Below, piece after piece: positions 9,142-16,893 of a DNA stretch of 64,000 nucleotides (positions are counted from its first letter, which is position 1; every line of letters begins with the position of its first letter). Source of the stretch: Miltoncostaea sp036826475. Its GTDB lineage: Bacteria > Actinomycetota > Thermoleophilia > Miltoncostaeales > Miltoncostaeaceae. The DNA lies in the NCBI GenBank assembly GCA_036826475.1, contig DAISWG010000007.1, forward strand, positions 1 through 64,000, in the 5' to 3' direction. Both the position numbers and the translations under genes were made by a program. The notes below the pieces were generated by a model, which searched no databases, was not told the DNA's origin, and was given only the letters and a program-made list of their open reading frames with translations.

Positions 9142-9331
9142 GGGCCGGCTGCGGGTCGGTCGCCCCGCACCAGGGGCACGCCACCGGCGGCCGCCCGCCG
9201 ATCGCGACGCGGATCGGCGAGCGGCACGCCCGGCAGACGAGGGTCTGGGTGCCGCGGAGACGCAGGAGCCGCAGCGAGGAGCGCATCTCCCTGGGAGACG
9301 CGTCCGTGCGGAGCTCCTGGCCCGTCGCCAT
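9017..9331 (-). CDS. Small zinc-ribbon protein (hypothetical)
   Basis: 104 residues from ATG 9331, preceded by a purine-rich AGAAGGGTGG. The centre has two CxxC knuckles, CRACRSP and CPWCGA, spaced like a rubredoxin-type zinc ribbon. The last 40 residues are a Pro/Gly/Ala-rich tail that overlaps the 3' end of the convergent P-type ATPase by 125 bases. No specific function can be assigned. The Cys pattern argues that the frame is real, while the long overlap argues for caution. Confidence 0.45.
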   Translation of the reverse strand: MATGQELRTDASPREMRSSLRLLRLRGTQTLVCRACRSPIRVAIGGRPPVACPWCGATDPQPALTGTGLWRAVGPPPPGGPPPPAERATGSGGPPAARRSPPAG

Positions 9332-9430
9332 CCGCGACCACCCTTCTCGTCGCCGCACACAGTGTCCGCGCACCCCGGGCGCGCCGCCACCGTGGACGGC
9401 CGCCGAGCCGCTGCGGTCGACTACGGAGCC

Positions 9431-10732
9431 TCACCGCACGGCGGTGACCGCGAGCAGGGCGCAGGCCGCCGCGATCCCGGCGATCGCCGCGACGCACGCG
9501 ACGGTGCCGCCCCGCCGGAGGCGGTGCTCACCCAGCACCGCCGGGTCGCGGCCCAGCCGCACCATGAACGGCAGCACGGCGAGCAGCAGCACGGCGTTGA
9601 GCACCTGCGTCCCCGCCAGCACCGGCACGAGCGGCACGCCGGGCACCAGGATCACGGCGGCGGCCGCCAGCATCGCCCCGACGTACGTGCCGTAGAAGGC
9701 CGGCGCCTGACGCGGGTGCTTGTCGAGCCCGGCCGCCCGCCCCCCGAGCTCGCAGACCGAGTAGGAGGTGGCGAGGGGCACGACGGCGGCGGCGAGCAGC
9801 CCCGCGCCGACGATGCCGAGGGCGAACAGCACGGACGCCGCCGAGCCGGCCAGCGGCTCCAGGGCCCGGGCCGCGTCGTCGCCGGACTCGATGGACACGC
9901 CCGCCGGGTGCAGCGTGGCCGCGCAGGCCACGGCGACGAACACGCCGATGACCCCGGTGAGCACCGCCCCGGTCACCACGTCGATCCGCTCGTCGCGCAG
10001 CTGGCCGGTCGTGAGGCGCTTGTCGACGGCGTAGCTCTGCATGAAGGCCAGCCCCCACGGGGCCAGGGTGGTCCCGATGGCGGCCACCGCGATCGCGACC
10101 CCCTGCTCCGACGACGGCATCGTGGGCCGCACCAGCCCGCGACCCGCCGCCGCCCAGTCGGGCCCGGCGAGGAACCCGGCGGCGATGTACGCCGCCAGGG
10201 CCAGGCTGAGCGCCAGCAGCACGTGCTCGACGCGATGGAAGCCGCTGCCGAGCACCAGCGCCGACACGGCCACCGCGGCGATCGGCACGGCGACGTAGCG
10301 GCTCACGCCGAGGGTCTCCGCGCCGAGCGCGATGCCCGCGAGCTCGGCGCACAGGGTGCCGCTGTTGCCCAGCACGAGCGCGGCGGTGACGACCCCGCCG
10401 GTGCGGCGCCCGAGGCGCTCCGCCACCAGCGCCACCAGCCCGCGGCCCGTGACGACCCCGGTGCGGGCCGCCAGCTCGTGGAACACGATCAGGGCGACGG
10501 TGGAGAGCGCGATGACCCACAGCAGGGCGTAGCCCTCCTCGGCCCCGAGGATCGAGTAGGTGGTGATCCCCGCCGGATCGTCGTCGGAGAGCCCCGCCAG
10601 CAGGCCGGGCCCCAGGACGGCCAGCAGGCCCACGAGCCCCGCGGGCCGCGCGAGGCGCAGGCGGTGGAGCCGGTGCGCGGCCGCGCGGCCGGGCGGTGGC
10701 CGGCGCGGGCGGCGGGGCGGCCGTCGGACCAT
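9431..10732 (-). CDS. Nramp-family divalent metal transporter, non-canonical metal site
   Basis: 433 residues with about eleven hydrophobic segments after an Arg/Pro-rich N-terminus. GPGLLAGLSDDDPAGITTYS corresponds to the TM1 region that in canonical Nramp reads DPGN. The TM6 site that normally contains a metal-binding Met (MPH) reads TTLAPWGLAFMQS instead. Both metal-coordinating motifs therefore deviate, as in the DDDPSGI-type actinobacterial subgroup annotated as divalent metal transporters. Whether it carries Mn, Fe or Mg is open. It is divergent from the microprotein-stress protein-kinase operon and shares the 10.8 kb intergenic region. Confidence 0.85.
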   Translation of the reverse strand: MVRRPPRRPRRPPPGRAAAHRLHRLRLARPAGLVGLLAVLGPGLLAGLSDDDPAGITTYSILGAEEGYALLWVIALSTVALIVFHELAARTGVVTGRGLVALVAERLGRRTGGVVTAALVLGNSGTLCAELAGIALGAETLGVSRYVAVPIAAVAVSALVLGSGFHRVEHVLLALSLALAAYIAAGFLAGPDWAAAGRGLVRPTMPSSEQGVAIAVAAIGTTLAPWGLAFMQSYAVDKRLTTGQLRDERIDVVTGAVLTGVIGVFVAVACAATLHPAGVSIESGDDAARALEPLAGSAASVLFALGIVGAGLLAAAVVPLATSYSVCELGGRAAGLDKHPRQAPAFYGTYVGAMLAAAAVILVPGVPLVPVLAGTQVLNAVLLLAVLPFMVRLGRDPAVLGEHRLRRGGTVACVAAIAGIAAACALLAVTAVR

Positions 10733-10790
10733 GTCCGCGCATCATCGCCCGCCGTCCGGCCGTCACCCTCCGTCGGCGCCCGCACGGCGT

Positions 10791-10807
10791 CCGCGGGAAA
10801 CCCGACG
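10791..10807. promoter_or_regulatory. Candidate regulon box (CCGCGGGaaaCCCGACG)
   Basis: Inverted repeat with 5 of 7 arm positions paired around aaa, in the divergent region between the Nramp-like gene and the 10.9 kb operon. A possible -10 (GACGAT, 10853-10858) followed by GAGGAGG before ATG 10895 gives a sensible promoter for the plus-strand operon. Confidence 0.3.
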
Positions 10808-10894
10808 CGCCGGATCGGTCGGCGCCCTCATGCCCCACGCTCCCCACGCGCCGACGATGGGGTCATCGGATCGGGCGGGCGAGGAGGCGGAGCG

Positions 10895-10987
10895 ATGGTC
10901 GGCATCATGTTCCTGTACGGCATCTGGGCGGTCCTGGCGATCGGCGCGATCGTCGCGAGCGCGATGGCCTTCCGCGAGCACGGGTGA
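10895..10987 (+). CDS. 30-residue single-pass membrane microprotein
   Basis: MVGIMFLYGIWAVLAIGAIV begins a nearly all-hydrophobic 30-residue peptide ending in FREHG, consistent with one transmembrane helix and a short basic tail. GAGGAGGCGGAG sits directly upstream of the ATG, a strong ribosome-binding site. The stop overlaps the GTG of the next gene (GTGA), so translation is coupled to the universal stress protein. No family recognised. A second tiny membrane protein occurs beside the CBS-NTPase gene at 26.4 kb. Confidence 0.7.
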   Translation: MVGIMFLYGIWAVLAIGAIVASAMAFREHG

Positions 10988-11379
10988 CCCACCGCTTCGG
11001 TCACGTCGCCTGCTGGGTGGACGGGACCGCGTCGGGGGCCTCCGCGCTCGCGACGGCGATCGACCTGTGGCGCGACGCGGACGGCCGCCTGAGCCTGCTC
11101 CACGCGGCGGGCCCCGCCGAGACGCGCGACCCGGAGCGCCTGCGGGACGACTGGATGCGCGTCCGCGGCGACCGCCTGCCGGGCGCCGAGCCCGTGTTCC
11201 TGACCGACGACCCGGGGGCGGCGGTGTGCGACTGGGCCCGCCGCGAGGCGCCCGACGTGATCGTGGTCGGCGCGGGCGCCGGCCGGCCGCCGGGCCTCAC
11301 GGCCGGCGGGCTGGTCGACGAGCTGCTGGAGCGCGCGCCGTGCGCCGTCCTGGTGGTGGAGGGGGCGCGCGCGCCGTGA
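10984..11379 (+). CDS. Universal stress protein (UspA-like), single domain
   Basis: 131 residues with the Usp Rossmann-like pattern: an N-terminal strand FGHVACWVDGTASG, a middle APDVIVVGAG strand and a terminal CAVLVVEG strand. The ATP-binding loop is degenerate (GAGAGRPPG instead of GxxGxxxxxxxxxG-S/T), so nucleotide binding is uncertain. GTG start overlaps the microprotein stop; its own stop overlaps the next GTG. This makes a tight three-gene operon with the membrane microprotein and an APH-like kinase. Confidence 0.82.
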   Translation: MTHRFGHVACWVDGTASGASALATAIDLWRDADGRLSLLHAAGPAETRDPERLRDDWMRVRGDRLPGAEPVFLTDDPGAAVCDWARREAPDVIVVGAGAGRPPGLTAGGLVDELLERAPCAVLVVEGARAP

Positions 11380-12845
11380 GGGGCCCCGCCCCCGCGGAGA
11401 TCCGGGAGACGCACATCTCCGTCGTCGCCATGGTCGGGGACCGGGCGTACAAGCTCCTGAAGCCGGTGGAGCTCGGGTTCCTGGACCACCGCCGGCGCGA
11501 GGCGCGGCGGGAGGCGTGCCTGCAGGAGACCGAGGAGAACCGGCGTTTCGCCCCCGACGTCTACCTGGGGGTGCTGGACGTGACCGACGCGGAGGGCGCG
11601 CCGGTCGACCACCTCGTCGAGATGCGCCGGATGCCGGCCGGGCGGGCGCTCGGCCGCCTGCTGGACGAGCCGGACGCGGAGGCCCTGGTCCGCCGGGTGG
11701 CGCGCGCCGTCGCGGCGATCCACGAGGCGGCGCCGACGGACCATGCCGTGTCCCGGGCCGGCCTCCCCCGGTGCGTGGCGTCGCTGTGGGACGAGGGCCT
11801 CGACGCCCTGGGCCGCGACGCCCCGGGGGTGGTGCCCCCCGATGTCGTGGCGCGCACACGGGCGCTCGCGCACGCCTATCTGCGGGGCCGCCGCCCGCTG
11901 TTCGAGCGCCGCGTCGCCCAGGGGTGGGTGCGCGACGGCCACGGCGACCTGCTGGCCGACGACGTGTACATGCTCGACGACGGCCCCCGCATCCTCGACT
12001 GCCTGGCCTTCGCGCCGCGGCTGCGGCACGGCGACGTGCTGCTGGACGTCGCGTTCCTGGCCATGGACCTGGAGGCGCTGGGACACCCGGCGCTGGCGGG
12101 TGCGCTGGTCGACGAGTGGTCGTCGGCGCTCCGGGAGACGCACCCCGCGTCGCTGCTCGACCACTACGTCGCCTACCGCGCGCACGTCCGCGCGAAGGTG
12201 GCGGCCCTCCGCGCCGTGCAGGGCGACGCCGGCGCGGCGCACCGCGCGCGCAGCCTGCACCGCCTGGCCCTCGCGCACCTGGAACGGTCGCGGGTGCGGC
12301 TGATCCTGGTGGGCGGGGCGCCCGGCACCGGCAAGTCGACCCTCGCCGAGGGCCTCGGGCGGGCGCTCGGCGCCCGCGTGCTGCGGTCGGACGTCGTCCG
12401 CAAGCGGCAGGCGCGGATCCCGGCCGGCGTGGGCGCGCCCGCCCCCTGGCAGGAGGGGATCTACCACCCGGATGCGACCGCCCGCGTCTACGACGACCTC
12501 GTCGCCGAAGCGGGACCCCTCCTCTCCCACGGCGAGACGGTCGTCCTGGACGCCTCCTGGGCCTCGGCGGCCGCGCGCCGCGCGGCACGCCACACCGCCG
12601 CGGTCCGTGCCGCCGACCTCGTCGAGCTGCGCTGCGAGCTGCCCCCGGAGGTGGCCGACACCCGCATGGAGGAGCGCCGCCGGGCCGGCGGCGACCCGTC
12701 GGACGCGGGGCCCGCGATCGCGAGGGCGATCCGCGCCCTGGCCGACCCCTGGCCCGAGGCCGAGGCGATCGCGACCCTGGCCCCGCCCGACGCCGTGGTC
12801 GGCGCCGCCCTCGCCCTGGTCCCCGGGGCGGTCCCACCCGGCTGA
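11376..12845 (+). CDS. APH-like domain fused to P-loop kinase (Rv2004c-like)
   Basis: 489 residues. The N-terminal half (about 1-300) resembles aminoglycoside-phosphotransferase folds, with GWVRDGHGDLLADDVYML as the catalytic-loop equivalent. The C-terminal half is a small P-loop kinase with Walker A GGAPGTGKST near 310-320 and the downstream LDASWAS stretch. The same two-domain architecture is found in mycobacterial Rv2004c, a DosR-regulon member of unknown substrate (from memory). No antibiotic-resistance role is implied. It is the last gene of the operon with the microprotein and stress protein. Confidence 0.85.
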   Translation: MRGPAPAEIRETHISVVAMVGDRAYKLLKPVELGFLDHRRREARREACLQETEENRRFAPDVYLGVLDVTDAEGAPVDHLVEMRRMPAGRALGRLLDEPDAEALVRRVARAVAAIHEAAPTDHAVSRAGLPRCVASLWDEGLDALGRDAPGVVPPDVVARTRALAHAYLRGRRPLFERRVAQGWVRDGHGDLLADDVYMLDDGPRILDCLAFAPRLRHGDVLLDVAFLAMDLEALGHPALAGALVDEWSSALRETHPASLLDHYVAYRAHVRAKVAALRAVQGDAGAAHRARSLHRLALAHLERSRVRLILVGGAPGTGKSTLAEGLGRALGARVLRSDVVRKRQARIPAGVGAPAPWQEGIYHPDATARVYDDLVAEAGPLLSHGETVVLDASWASAAARRAARHTAAVRAADLVELRCELPPEVADTRMEERRRAGGDPSDAGPAIARAIRALADPWPEAEAIATLAPPDAVVGAALALVPGAVPPG

Positions 12846-12875
12846 CGGGCGCCGCGGCCGACCCGCCGCGTGCGG

Positions 12876-12914
12876 CTGCGGGTGATCCGCAGGTCCACCC
12901 GTGGCAACCCCGCT
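12876..12914. promoter_or_regulatory. Tandem candidate regulon boxes upstream of universal stress gene
   Basis: CTGCGGgtgatCCGCAG (12876-12892) is a 6-bp-arm inverted repeat. A weaker half-match, TGGcaaCCC, is centred at 12906, exactly 22 bp downstream. Measured from the presumed leaderless start at 12948, the centres lie at about -64 and -42, the usual positions for activator sites. Confidence 0.4.
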
Positions 12915-12935
12915 GGCGCCTCCTCGCGGCGGTCG

Positions 12936-12947
12936 TACGCTGCGACG
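12936..12947 (+). promoter_or_regulatory. Leaderless -10 element (TACGCT, 6 bases before ATG)
   Basis: TACGCT at 12936-12941 is followed by gcgacg and ATG 12948. The spacing places the transcription start on the A of the ATG, so the mRNA is probably leaderless. Confidence 0.5.
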
Positions 12948-13421
12948 ATGGAGGGGGGTGCGATGACGGCGGCGGCATCGGAGGCGGCGGGGACCCGCGG
13001 CGCGGCGCGCGCCCGCCACGTGGCCTGCTGCGTCGACGGGGCGCCGGGCGACGACGCGGCCGTGGAGGCCGCGCGCGGGCTCGCCGGCCCCGGCGGCCGC
13101 GTCAGCGTGGTGCACGTCGCCCGCAGGCCGCTCACCGGCCTGGTCGAGGGGGATCCCGGCGACGACCCCGATGGCGACGGGCGGGCGCGCCGGCTGGTGG
13201 CGCGCGCCGTGGAGGGCGTTCCCGGCGCCGAGGCCCTGATCCTGCACGGCGCGCCCGGTCCGGCGATCTGCCGCTGGGCCGAGGTCGCCGGCGCCGACGT
13301 CCTGGTGGTGGCGTCGCGGCACCCGGGCCGCTGGGGGATGTCCGTGCTCGGACCGGTCACGCGCCACGTGGTCGACCACGCCCCCTGCGCGGTCCTGGTC
13401 GTGCGGCACGGGGAGGCGTGA
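12948..13421 (+). CDS. Universal stress protein (UspA-like)
   Basis: 157 residues from ATG 12948; ATG 12963 is an alternative because GAGGGGGG precedes it, but the -10 six bases before 12948 favours a leaderless start there. The Usp fold is clear: HVACCVDGAPGDDAAVEAA at the N-terminus, GADVLVVASRHPGRWG in the ATP-loop region, and VDHAPCAVLVVRHGEA at the end. The gene stands alone between the APH-like kinase and the convergent glycosyltransferase, with a short hairpin after the stop. The paired boxes upstream suggest it is a member of the island's regulon (inference). Confidence 0.88.
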   Translation: MEGGAMTAAASEAAGTRGAARARHVACCVDGAPGDDAAVEAARGLAGPGGRVSVVHVARRPLTGLVEGDPGDDPDGDGRARRLVARAVEGVPGAEALILHGAPGPAICRWAEVAGADVLVVASRHPGRWGMSVLGPVTRHVVDHAPCAVLVVRHGEA

Positions 13422-13449
13422 CGGGTCCGAGGGGCCCGTGCTGCGGGGG

Positions 13450-13468
13450 CGCGCCGCGACACGGCGCG
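13450..13468. terminator. Hairpin between convergent genes
   Basis: A perfect 7-bp stem with a 5-base loop (CGCGCCG cgaca CGGCGCG) lies between the stress-protein stop and the stop of the minus-strand TreT-like gene. There is no T-run, so intrinsic termination is only plausible. Confidence 0.4.
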
Positions 13469-13490
13469 TCCGGCCGCTGACCCGCCGCCC

Positions 13491-14939
13491 TCAGGCCGCG
13501 AGCTCGCGCTGCAGCCCGGCGTCCTCGGCCAGCAGGCGCATCCCCAGCCCGTCGTCGCGCACCCGCGCGCGGGCCGCCGCACCCAGGCGGGCGCGGCCGC
13601 CGTCGTCGCGCAGCAGCCGCACCAGCGCCCGGCCGAGCGCGGCGGGGTCGCGCGGATCGCCGATCAGCAGTCCGTCGACGCCGTCGTCGATCTGGTCGGC
13701 GAGCCCGCCGACGGCGCTGGCGACCACGGCCCGGCCCTTCCACATCGCCTCGCAGACCGTCAGCCCGAACCCCTCGCGCAGGCTCTTCTGCACCACGACG
13801 GTGGCGCGGCGCTGGAGCGCGTTGACCATCGCGGCGTTCTCGGTGGGGTCGACCATCGGCAGGCTCGCGATCTGCACGCGCCGCCGCGCGTCGTGCGGCA
13901 GCGCCCGCCACCCGGCGGTCAGCTCGGCGAGCACCGCCGGCCCGTCCGGGTCGTCCGCGACACCCGTCACCGAGGGGCCCGCGAGCACCAGGTGGGCGCC
14001 GGCCGCCTCGGCGGCCTCCATCCCCGCGAACGCCCGCATCACGCCGATGTGGTCCTTCAGCCGGTCCCAGCGCGACACCTGCACCACCAGGGGCACGCCG
14101 GGGCCCGGGGCGCGGCCCACCCGCAGGATGTCGGCGCCCCGGTCGACGCGGGCCGGCGAGCCGTCGGCGCGCCGGAAGACGCAGACCGTGCCGTCGGGGC
14201 GGCCCTCGACGAGCCCGGCGCGGACGAGGATCGCCTCGGCGATCTCGTCGGGGAGCGGCTGGTTCTTCGGCGAGAAGGGGTCGATCGCCGGCCGGATGAT
14301 CGCGACCCGGCCGCCCCGGAGGGCCGACGGCACGTAGGGGGCGCGTGAGAAGACCGTGGCGTCGGCCTGCCGGATCCAGGGCAGCAGGAGGTCCCAGGCC
14401 CGGGCGACGAGCGGGTCGCGCAGGTCCTCGTGGCCGATGTGGCAGCGCCACACCACGTGGGCGCCGCGGCGGCGCAGCACGGGTGCGAGGCCGGCGGTCT
14501 GGGGGTCGTGAAGCACCACCACGTCGCCGCGCCGCACCACGGCGGCCAGCTCGTCGGCGTTGTCGCGCAGCACCCCCTCCAGCACGTCGCGCTCACGGGC
14601 GCCGAGCGGTCCGCCGTCACCCTCGTCGCCGTGGATGTGGTTGTGCAGGCGCTTCGTGACCGCGAAGAAGGCGGGCGTCCCGCCGATCACCACCCACCGG
14701 GCGTCGATCCCCGCGTCGCGGGCAAGCCCCACCTGGGTGGCCAGCATCTCGGCCACGCCGCCGCCCCGGGCGGTCGAGTTGACGTTCCAGACCACCCGGC
14801 CGCTGAGGGCGTCGGCGGCGGCGCCGATGCCGGCGCGCCAGACGCCGAAGGCCTCCTCGTCGACGACGTCCCGGAAGCGCTCGAGCGGCTGGACCGCGAC
14901 GCGGACCTCCGCCGGCCGCAGGTGGGGGGCGACCGCCAC
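13491..14939 (-). CDS. treT: Trehalose synthase (TreT-like), GT4 glycosyltransferase
   Basis: 482 residues. VVWNVNSTARGGGVAEML near residue 50 is the typical N-terminal stretch of TreT, and EGFGLTVCEAM gives the GT4 E-x7-E motif. TreT reversibly joins NDP-glucose and glucose to form trehalose; the family also includes trehalose phosphorylases, so the donor is not certain. It probably acts in the cytoplasm and, with the GH65 phosphorylase at 0.9 kb, suggests an alpha-glucan/trehalose cycle in stress. GTG start; the upstream gene ends four bases before it, so it is likely translated from the same mRNA. Confidence 0.85.
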   Translation of the reverse strand: MAVAPHLRPAEVRVAVQPLERFRDVVDEEAFGVWRAGIGAAADALSGRVVWNVNSTARGGGVAEMLATQVGLARDAGIDARWVVIGGTPAFFAVTKRLHNHIHGDEGDGGPLGARERDVLEGVLRDNADELAAVVRRGDVVVLHDPQTAGLAPVLRRRGAHVVWRCHIGHEDLRDPLVARAWDLLLPWIRQADATVFSRAPYVPSALRGGRVAIIRPAIDPFSPKNQPLPDEIAEAILVRAGLVEGRPDGTVCVFRRADGSPARVDRGADILRVGRAPGPGVPLVVQVSRWDRLKDHIGVMRAFAGMEAAEAAGAHLVLAGPSVTGVADDPDGPAVLAELTAGWRALPHDARRRVQIASLPMVDPTENAAMVNALQRRATVVVQKSLREGFGLTVCEAMWKGRAVVASAVGGLADQIDDGVDGLLIGDPRDPAALGRALVRLLRDDGGRARLGAAARARVRDDGLGMRLLAEDAGLQRELAA

Positions 14940-14943
14940 GGCG

Positions 14944-15231
14944 CTAGGGCGCGACGGCGTCGCGCGGCCGGGCGACGTCCAGGATCTCGTCGGCGCGGCC
15001 GGTCACCGTCGCGCGGGCGAGCGCGTCGGCCCGCTCCGGGCTGCCGGCGAAGGCCCGCGCGGCCTCGGCCGTGGGGAACTCGATGAGCGCGACGAGGTCG
15101 CCGCCGTCGCCCGCGAGCAGGGTGCGGGCGACGGCGCCGGCGCGGGCGCGTCCGTCCTCGAACGCGTCGAAGACCTCGATGAACCGCTCGCGGTCGGCGA
15201 CCGTGTAGCGGGCGAGCAGGACTGCAGGCAT
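14944..15231 (-). CDS. Small dimeric alpha/beta-barrel protein (ABM/DUF1330-like)
   Basis: 95 residues starting MPAVLLARYTVADRERF with one hydrophobic strand, a helix and LVALIEFPTAEAARAF, the pattern of small ferredoxin-like alpha/beta barrel proteins such as antibiotic-biosynthesis monooxygenases or DUF1330. No catalytic residues can be assigned. It lies between a stress protein and TreT on the same strand, with a 23-base gap upstream and 4 bases downstream, so it is probably part of one transcript. Confidence 0.65.
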   Translation of the reverse strand: MPAVLLARYTVADRERFIEVFDAFEDGRARAGAVARTLLAGDGGDLVALIEFPTAEAARAFAGSPERADALARATVTGRADEILDVARPRDAVAP

Positions 15232-15254
15232 GACGTGCCTCCCGTGGTCGGCGG

Positions 15255-15737
15255 TCAGGTCCCCGTGGACGCGGCGCCGGACGACCCGCCGGTGGAGCCG
15301 GCCCCCTCCGCCGCGCGCTCGGGGTGGACGAACAGCACCGAGCAGGGCGCGTGATACGCCAGGTGCGAGGCGAAGCCGCCCAGCAGGGCGCGCTCCATCT
15401 GGCCGCGGCTGGCGGCGGCGACGATGATCTCGACGCCCTCGCGCTCCACCCACTCGGAGACGGCGCGCACCGGCGGCCCCTCCAGCAGCACGGGCTCCGC
15501 CCCCGGGAACTTCGCGGCGATCCCGCCCAGCCACTCACGGGCGTCGTCGGCGGCCTCCCAGAGGGGCATGACGTAGGCGAAGGCCCCGGACACCACGGCC
15601 CGCGGCGGGGCCACGACGTGCACGATGCGCAGCTTCGTCAGATCGCCGTCCGCGAGCCGCACGCCCTCGTCCAGGACGGCGTCCTTCATCTCGTCGCGGT
15701 CGATGCAGCACGCGATGACGCGGTACGGCTTCCTCAT
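15255..15737 (-). CDS. Universal stress protein (UspA-like)
   Basis: 160 residues. The N-terminal strand YRVIACCIDRDEMKDAVLD, central EIIVAAASRGQMERALLG and C-terminal HAPCSVLFVHPE fit the Usp fold. The ATP loop is SRGxxxRALLGGFAS, close to but not identical to the G-x2-G-x9-G-S/T motif. The last 20 residues are a Gly/Ser/Ala-rich tail. ATG is preceded by GGAGGTTGGG. The gene heads the transcript that continues into the ABM-like protein and TreT; the tandem Usp protein is 42 bases upstream on the same strand. Confidence 0.88.
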   Translation of the reverse strand: MRKPYRVIACCIDRDEMKDAVLDEGVRLADGDLTKLRIVHVVAPPRAVVSGAFAYVMPLWEAADDAREWLGGIAAKFPGAEPVLLEGPPVRAVSEWVEREGVEIIVAAASRGQMERALLGGFASHLAYHAPCSVLFVHPERAAEGAGSTGGSSGAASTGT

Positions 15738-15779
15738 GACCCAACCTCCGTCTCGGGGCGACGGGACCGCCCGGTGGCA

Positions 15780-16727
15780 TCAGCGTCCCGCGCCGGGATC
15801 CGCGCCGGCATCCGGGACGGCGGGCACGTCGCCTGCGGACTTGCCGAAGGCCGCGCCGGGCCGCACCACGAGCACGGACGACTCGGAGCGGAACGCCACC
15901 CGCTCGCTCACGCTCCCCAGCGCCGCGGAGCGGCTGAGGCCCCGCGACCCCACGATCGCGAGGTCGGCGGACCGGGCGGCGGTGACGATCGCGTCGACGG
16001 GGCGGTCCGGGGTCGCGACGTGCACGTGCGGCGCGTCGAACCCCTCGAGCGCCGCCACGGCCTCGGCCTGGTGGTGTCCGGCGGTCACGACGGTCAGCGC
16101 GCCGCCGGAGCGGCGCCGCACCACCGCGGCGGCCGCGAGGGCGGCGCGCGACTCGGGCGACCCGTCCACGCCCACCACGATCCGGGCCGGGAACCGGCCG
16201 GGGTCGTACCCGTGGCGGGCCACCAGCACGGAGCAGGGCGCCTCGTGCAGGACGAGGGCGGCCCCGTCGGCGAGGGCGGCGGCCACCAGCCGGTGACCGC
16301 CGTGGGCCCCCACGACCACGAGGCCGGCCTCCTCCTCCCGCACCACCCCGAGCAGCCCGCGGTGCACCTCGCCCTCCACCACCCGGCTGCCGAGCTCCGC
16401 GGGGCCCGCGGCCTGCGACTCGGCCCAGGCGAGAGACGCGCGCGCCCGGTCGGTCAGCTCGGCGACGCTCCGCCCGGCCGAGTCGGCCGGGGCCATCGTG
16501 GGGCGCCGCCGCGACGGCTCGTCGCCCCACCGGCCGGCGAGCGCCGCGAACGGCTCGATCACGCCGACGAGCGTCAGGCGGCCGTCCCCGGAGGTGAGCC
16601 GCGCCGCCTGGCGGGCGGCCTCGAATCCGAGGCGGCGCCCGTCCACGCCGCACACGACGCGGGCGAACCCGTCGCTCCCGAGCCCCGTCGCCGCCTCCGC
16701 CGCCCGCGTCGTCGTCTCCGTGCCCAT
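15780..16727 (-). CDS. Tandem-domain universal stress protein
   Basis: 315 residues with two Usp domains (about 15-160 and 170-295). The second has the better motif: FPARIVVGVDGSPESRAAL, then IVGSRGLSRSAALGSVSERV, which matches the ATP-binding G-x2-G-x9-G-S pattern. The layout is that of mycobacterial Rv2623/Rv1996-type proteins, which are DosR-regulon members. ATG 16727 is chosen because GGGGGGACCG precedes it. It is divergent from the eight-gene acetyl-CoA operon, and the shared 166-bp intergenic region holds two candidate regulator boxes. Confidence 0.9.
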   Translation of the reverse strand: MGTETTTRAAEAATGLGSDGFARVVCGVDGRRLGFEAARQAARLTSGDGRLTLVGVIEPFAALAGRWGDEPSRRRPTMAPADSAGRSVAELTDRARASLAWAESQAAGPAELGSRVVEGEVHRGLLGVVREEEAGLVVVGAHGGHRLVAAALADGAALVLHEAPCSVLVARHGYDPGRFPARIVVGVDGSPESRAALAAAAVVRRRSGGALTVVTAGHHQAEAVAALEGFDAPHVHVATPDRPVDAIVTAARSADLAIVGSRGLSRSAALGSVSERVAFRSESSVLVVRPGAAFGKSAGDVPAVPDAGADPGAGR

Positions 16728-16819
16728 CGGTCCCCCCGTGTCGCGCCCCGGCCGGGCGATCGCCGTCCAGCGTGCCCGCGGCGGGCGCACGCGTCATGGG
16801 GGCCGTCGGCGAGGCGCGG

Positions 16820-16853
16820 TCCGGGGGAACCCGCAATCCGGCTCCGGGCGCCC
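16820..16853. promoter_or_regulatory. Paired candidate regulon boxes in divergent promoter
   Basis: TCCGGGGgaaCCCGCAA (16820-16836) and CCGGGcgCCCACGG (centre near 16850) are 22 bp apart. A -10 for the plus direction (GATGCT, 16882) lies 32 bp from the right box. A possible minus-direction -10 (CATGAC, plus-strand 16793-16798) lies 30 bp from the left box, so the arrangement is nearly symmetric. Confidence 0.38.
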
Positions 16854-16881
16854 ACGGTGGCCCGGGCGCCGGCGGGCGCCC

Positions 16882-16893
16882 GATGCTGGGGGC
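16882..16893 (+). promoter_or_regulatory. Leaderless -10 element (GATGCT, 6 bases before GTG)
   Basis: GATGCT at 16882-16887 is followed by six bases and GTG 16894. The identical hexamer and spacing occur before the 2H phosphoesterase at 50957. Confidence 0.45.

Noticed and set aside
9362..10987. 541-codon plus-strand frame opposite the Nramp-like gene
   Set aside because: Low-complexity Arg/Gly/His-rich translation with no family resemblance; the minus strand has clear transmembrane and Nramp-like sequence.
16498..16893. N-terminal extension of the DUF6544-like protein back to 16498
   Set aside because: The extension is Arg/Pro-rich, overlaps the divergent stress-protein gene and lacks family similarity; GTG 16894 has a promoter element at the right distance.
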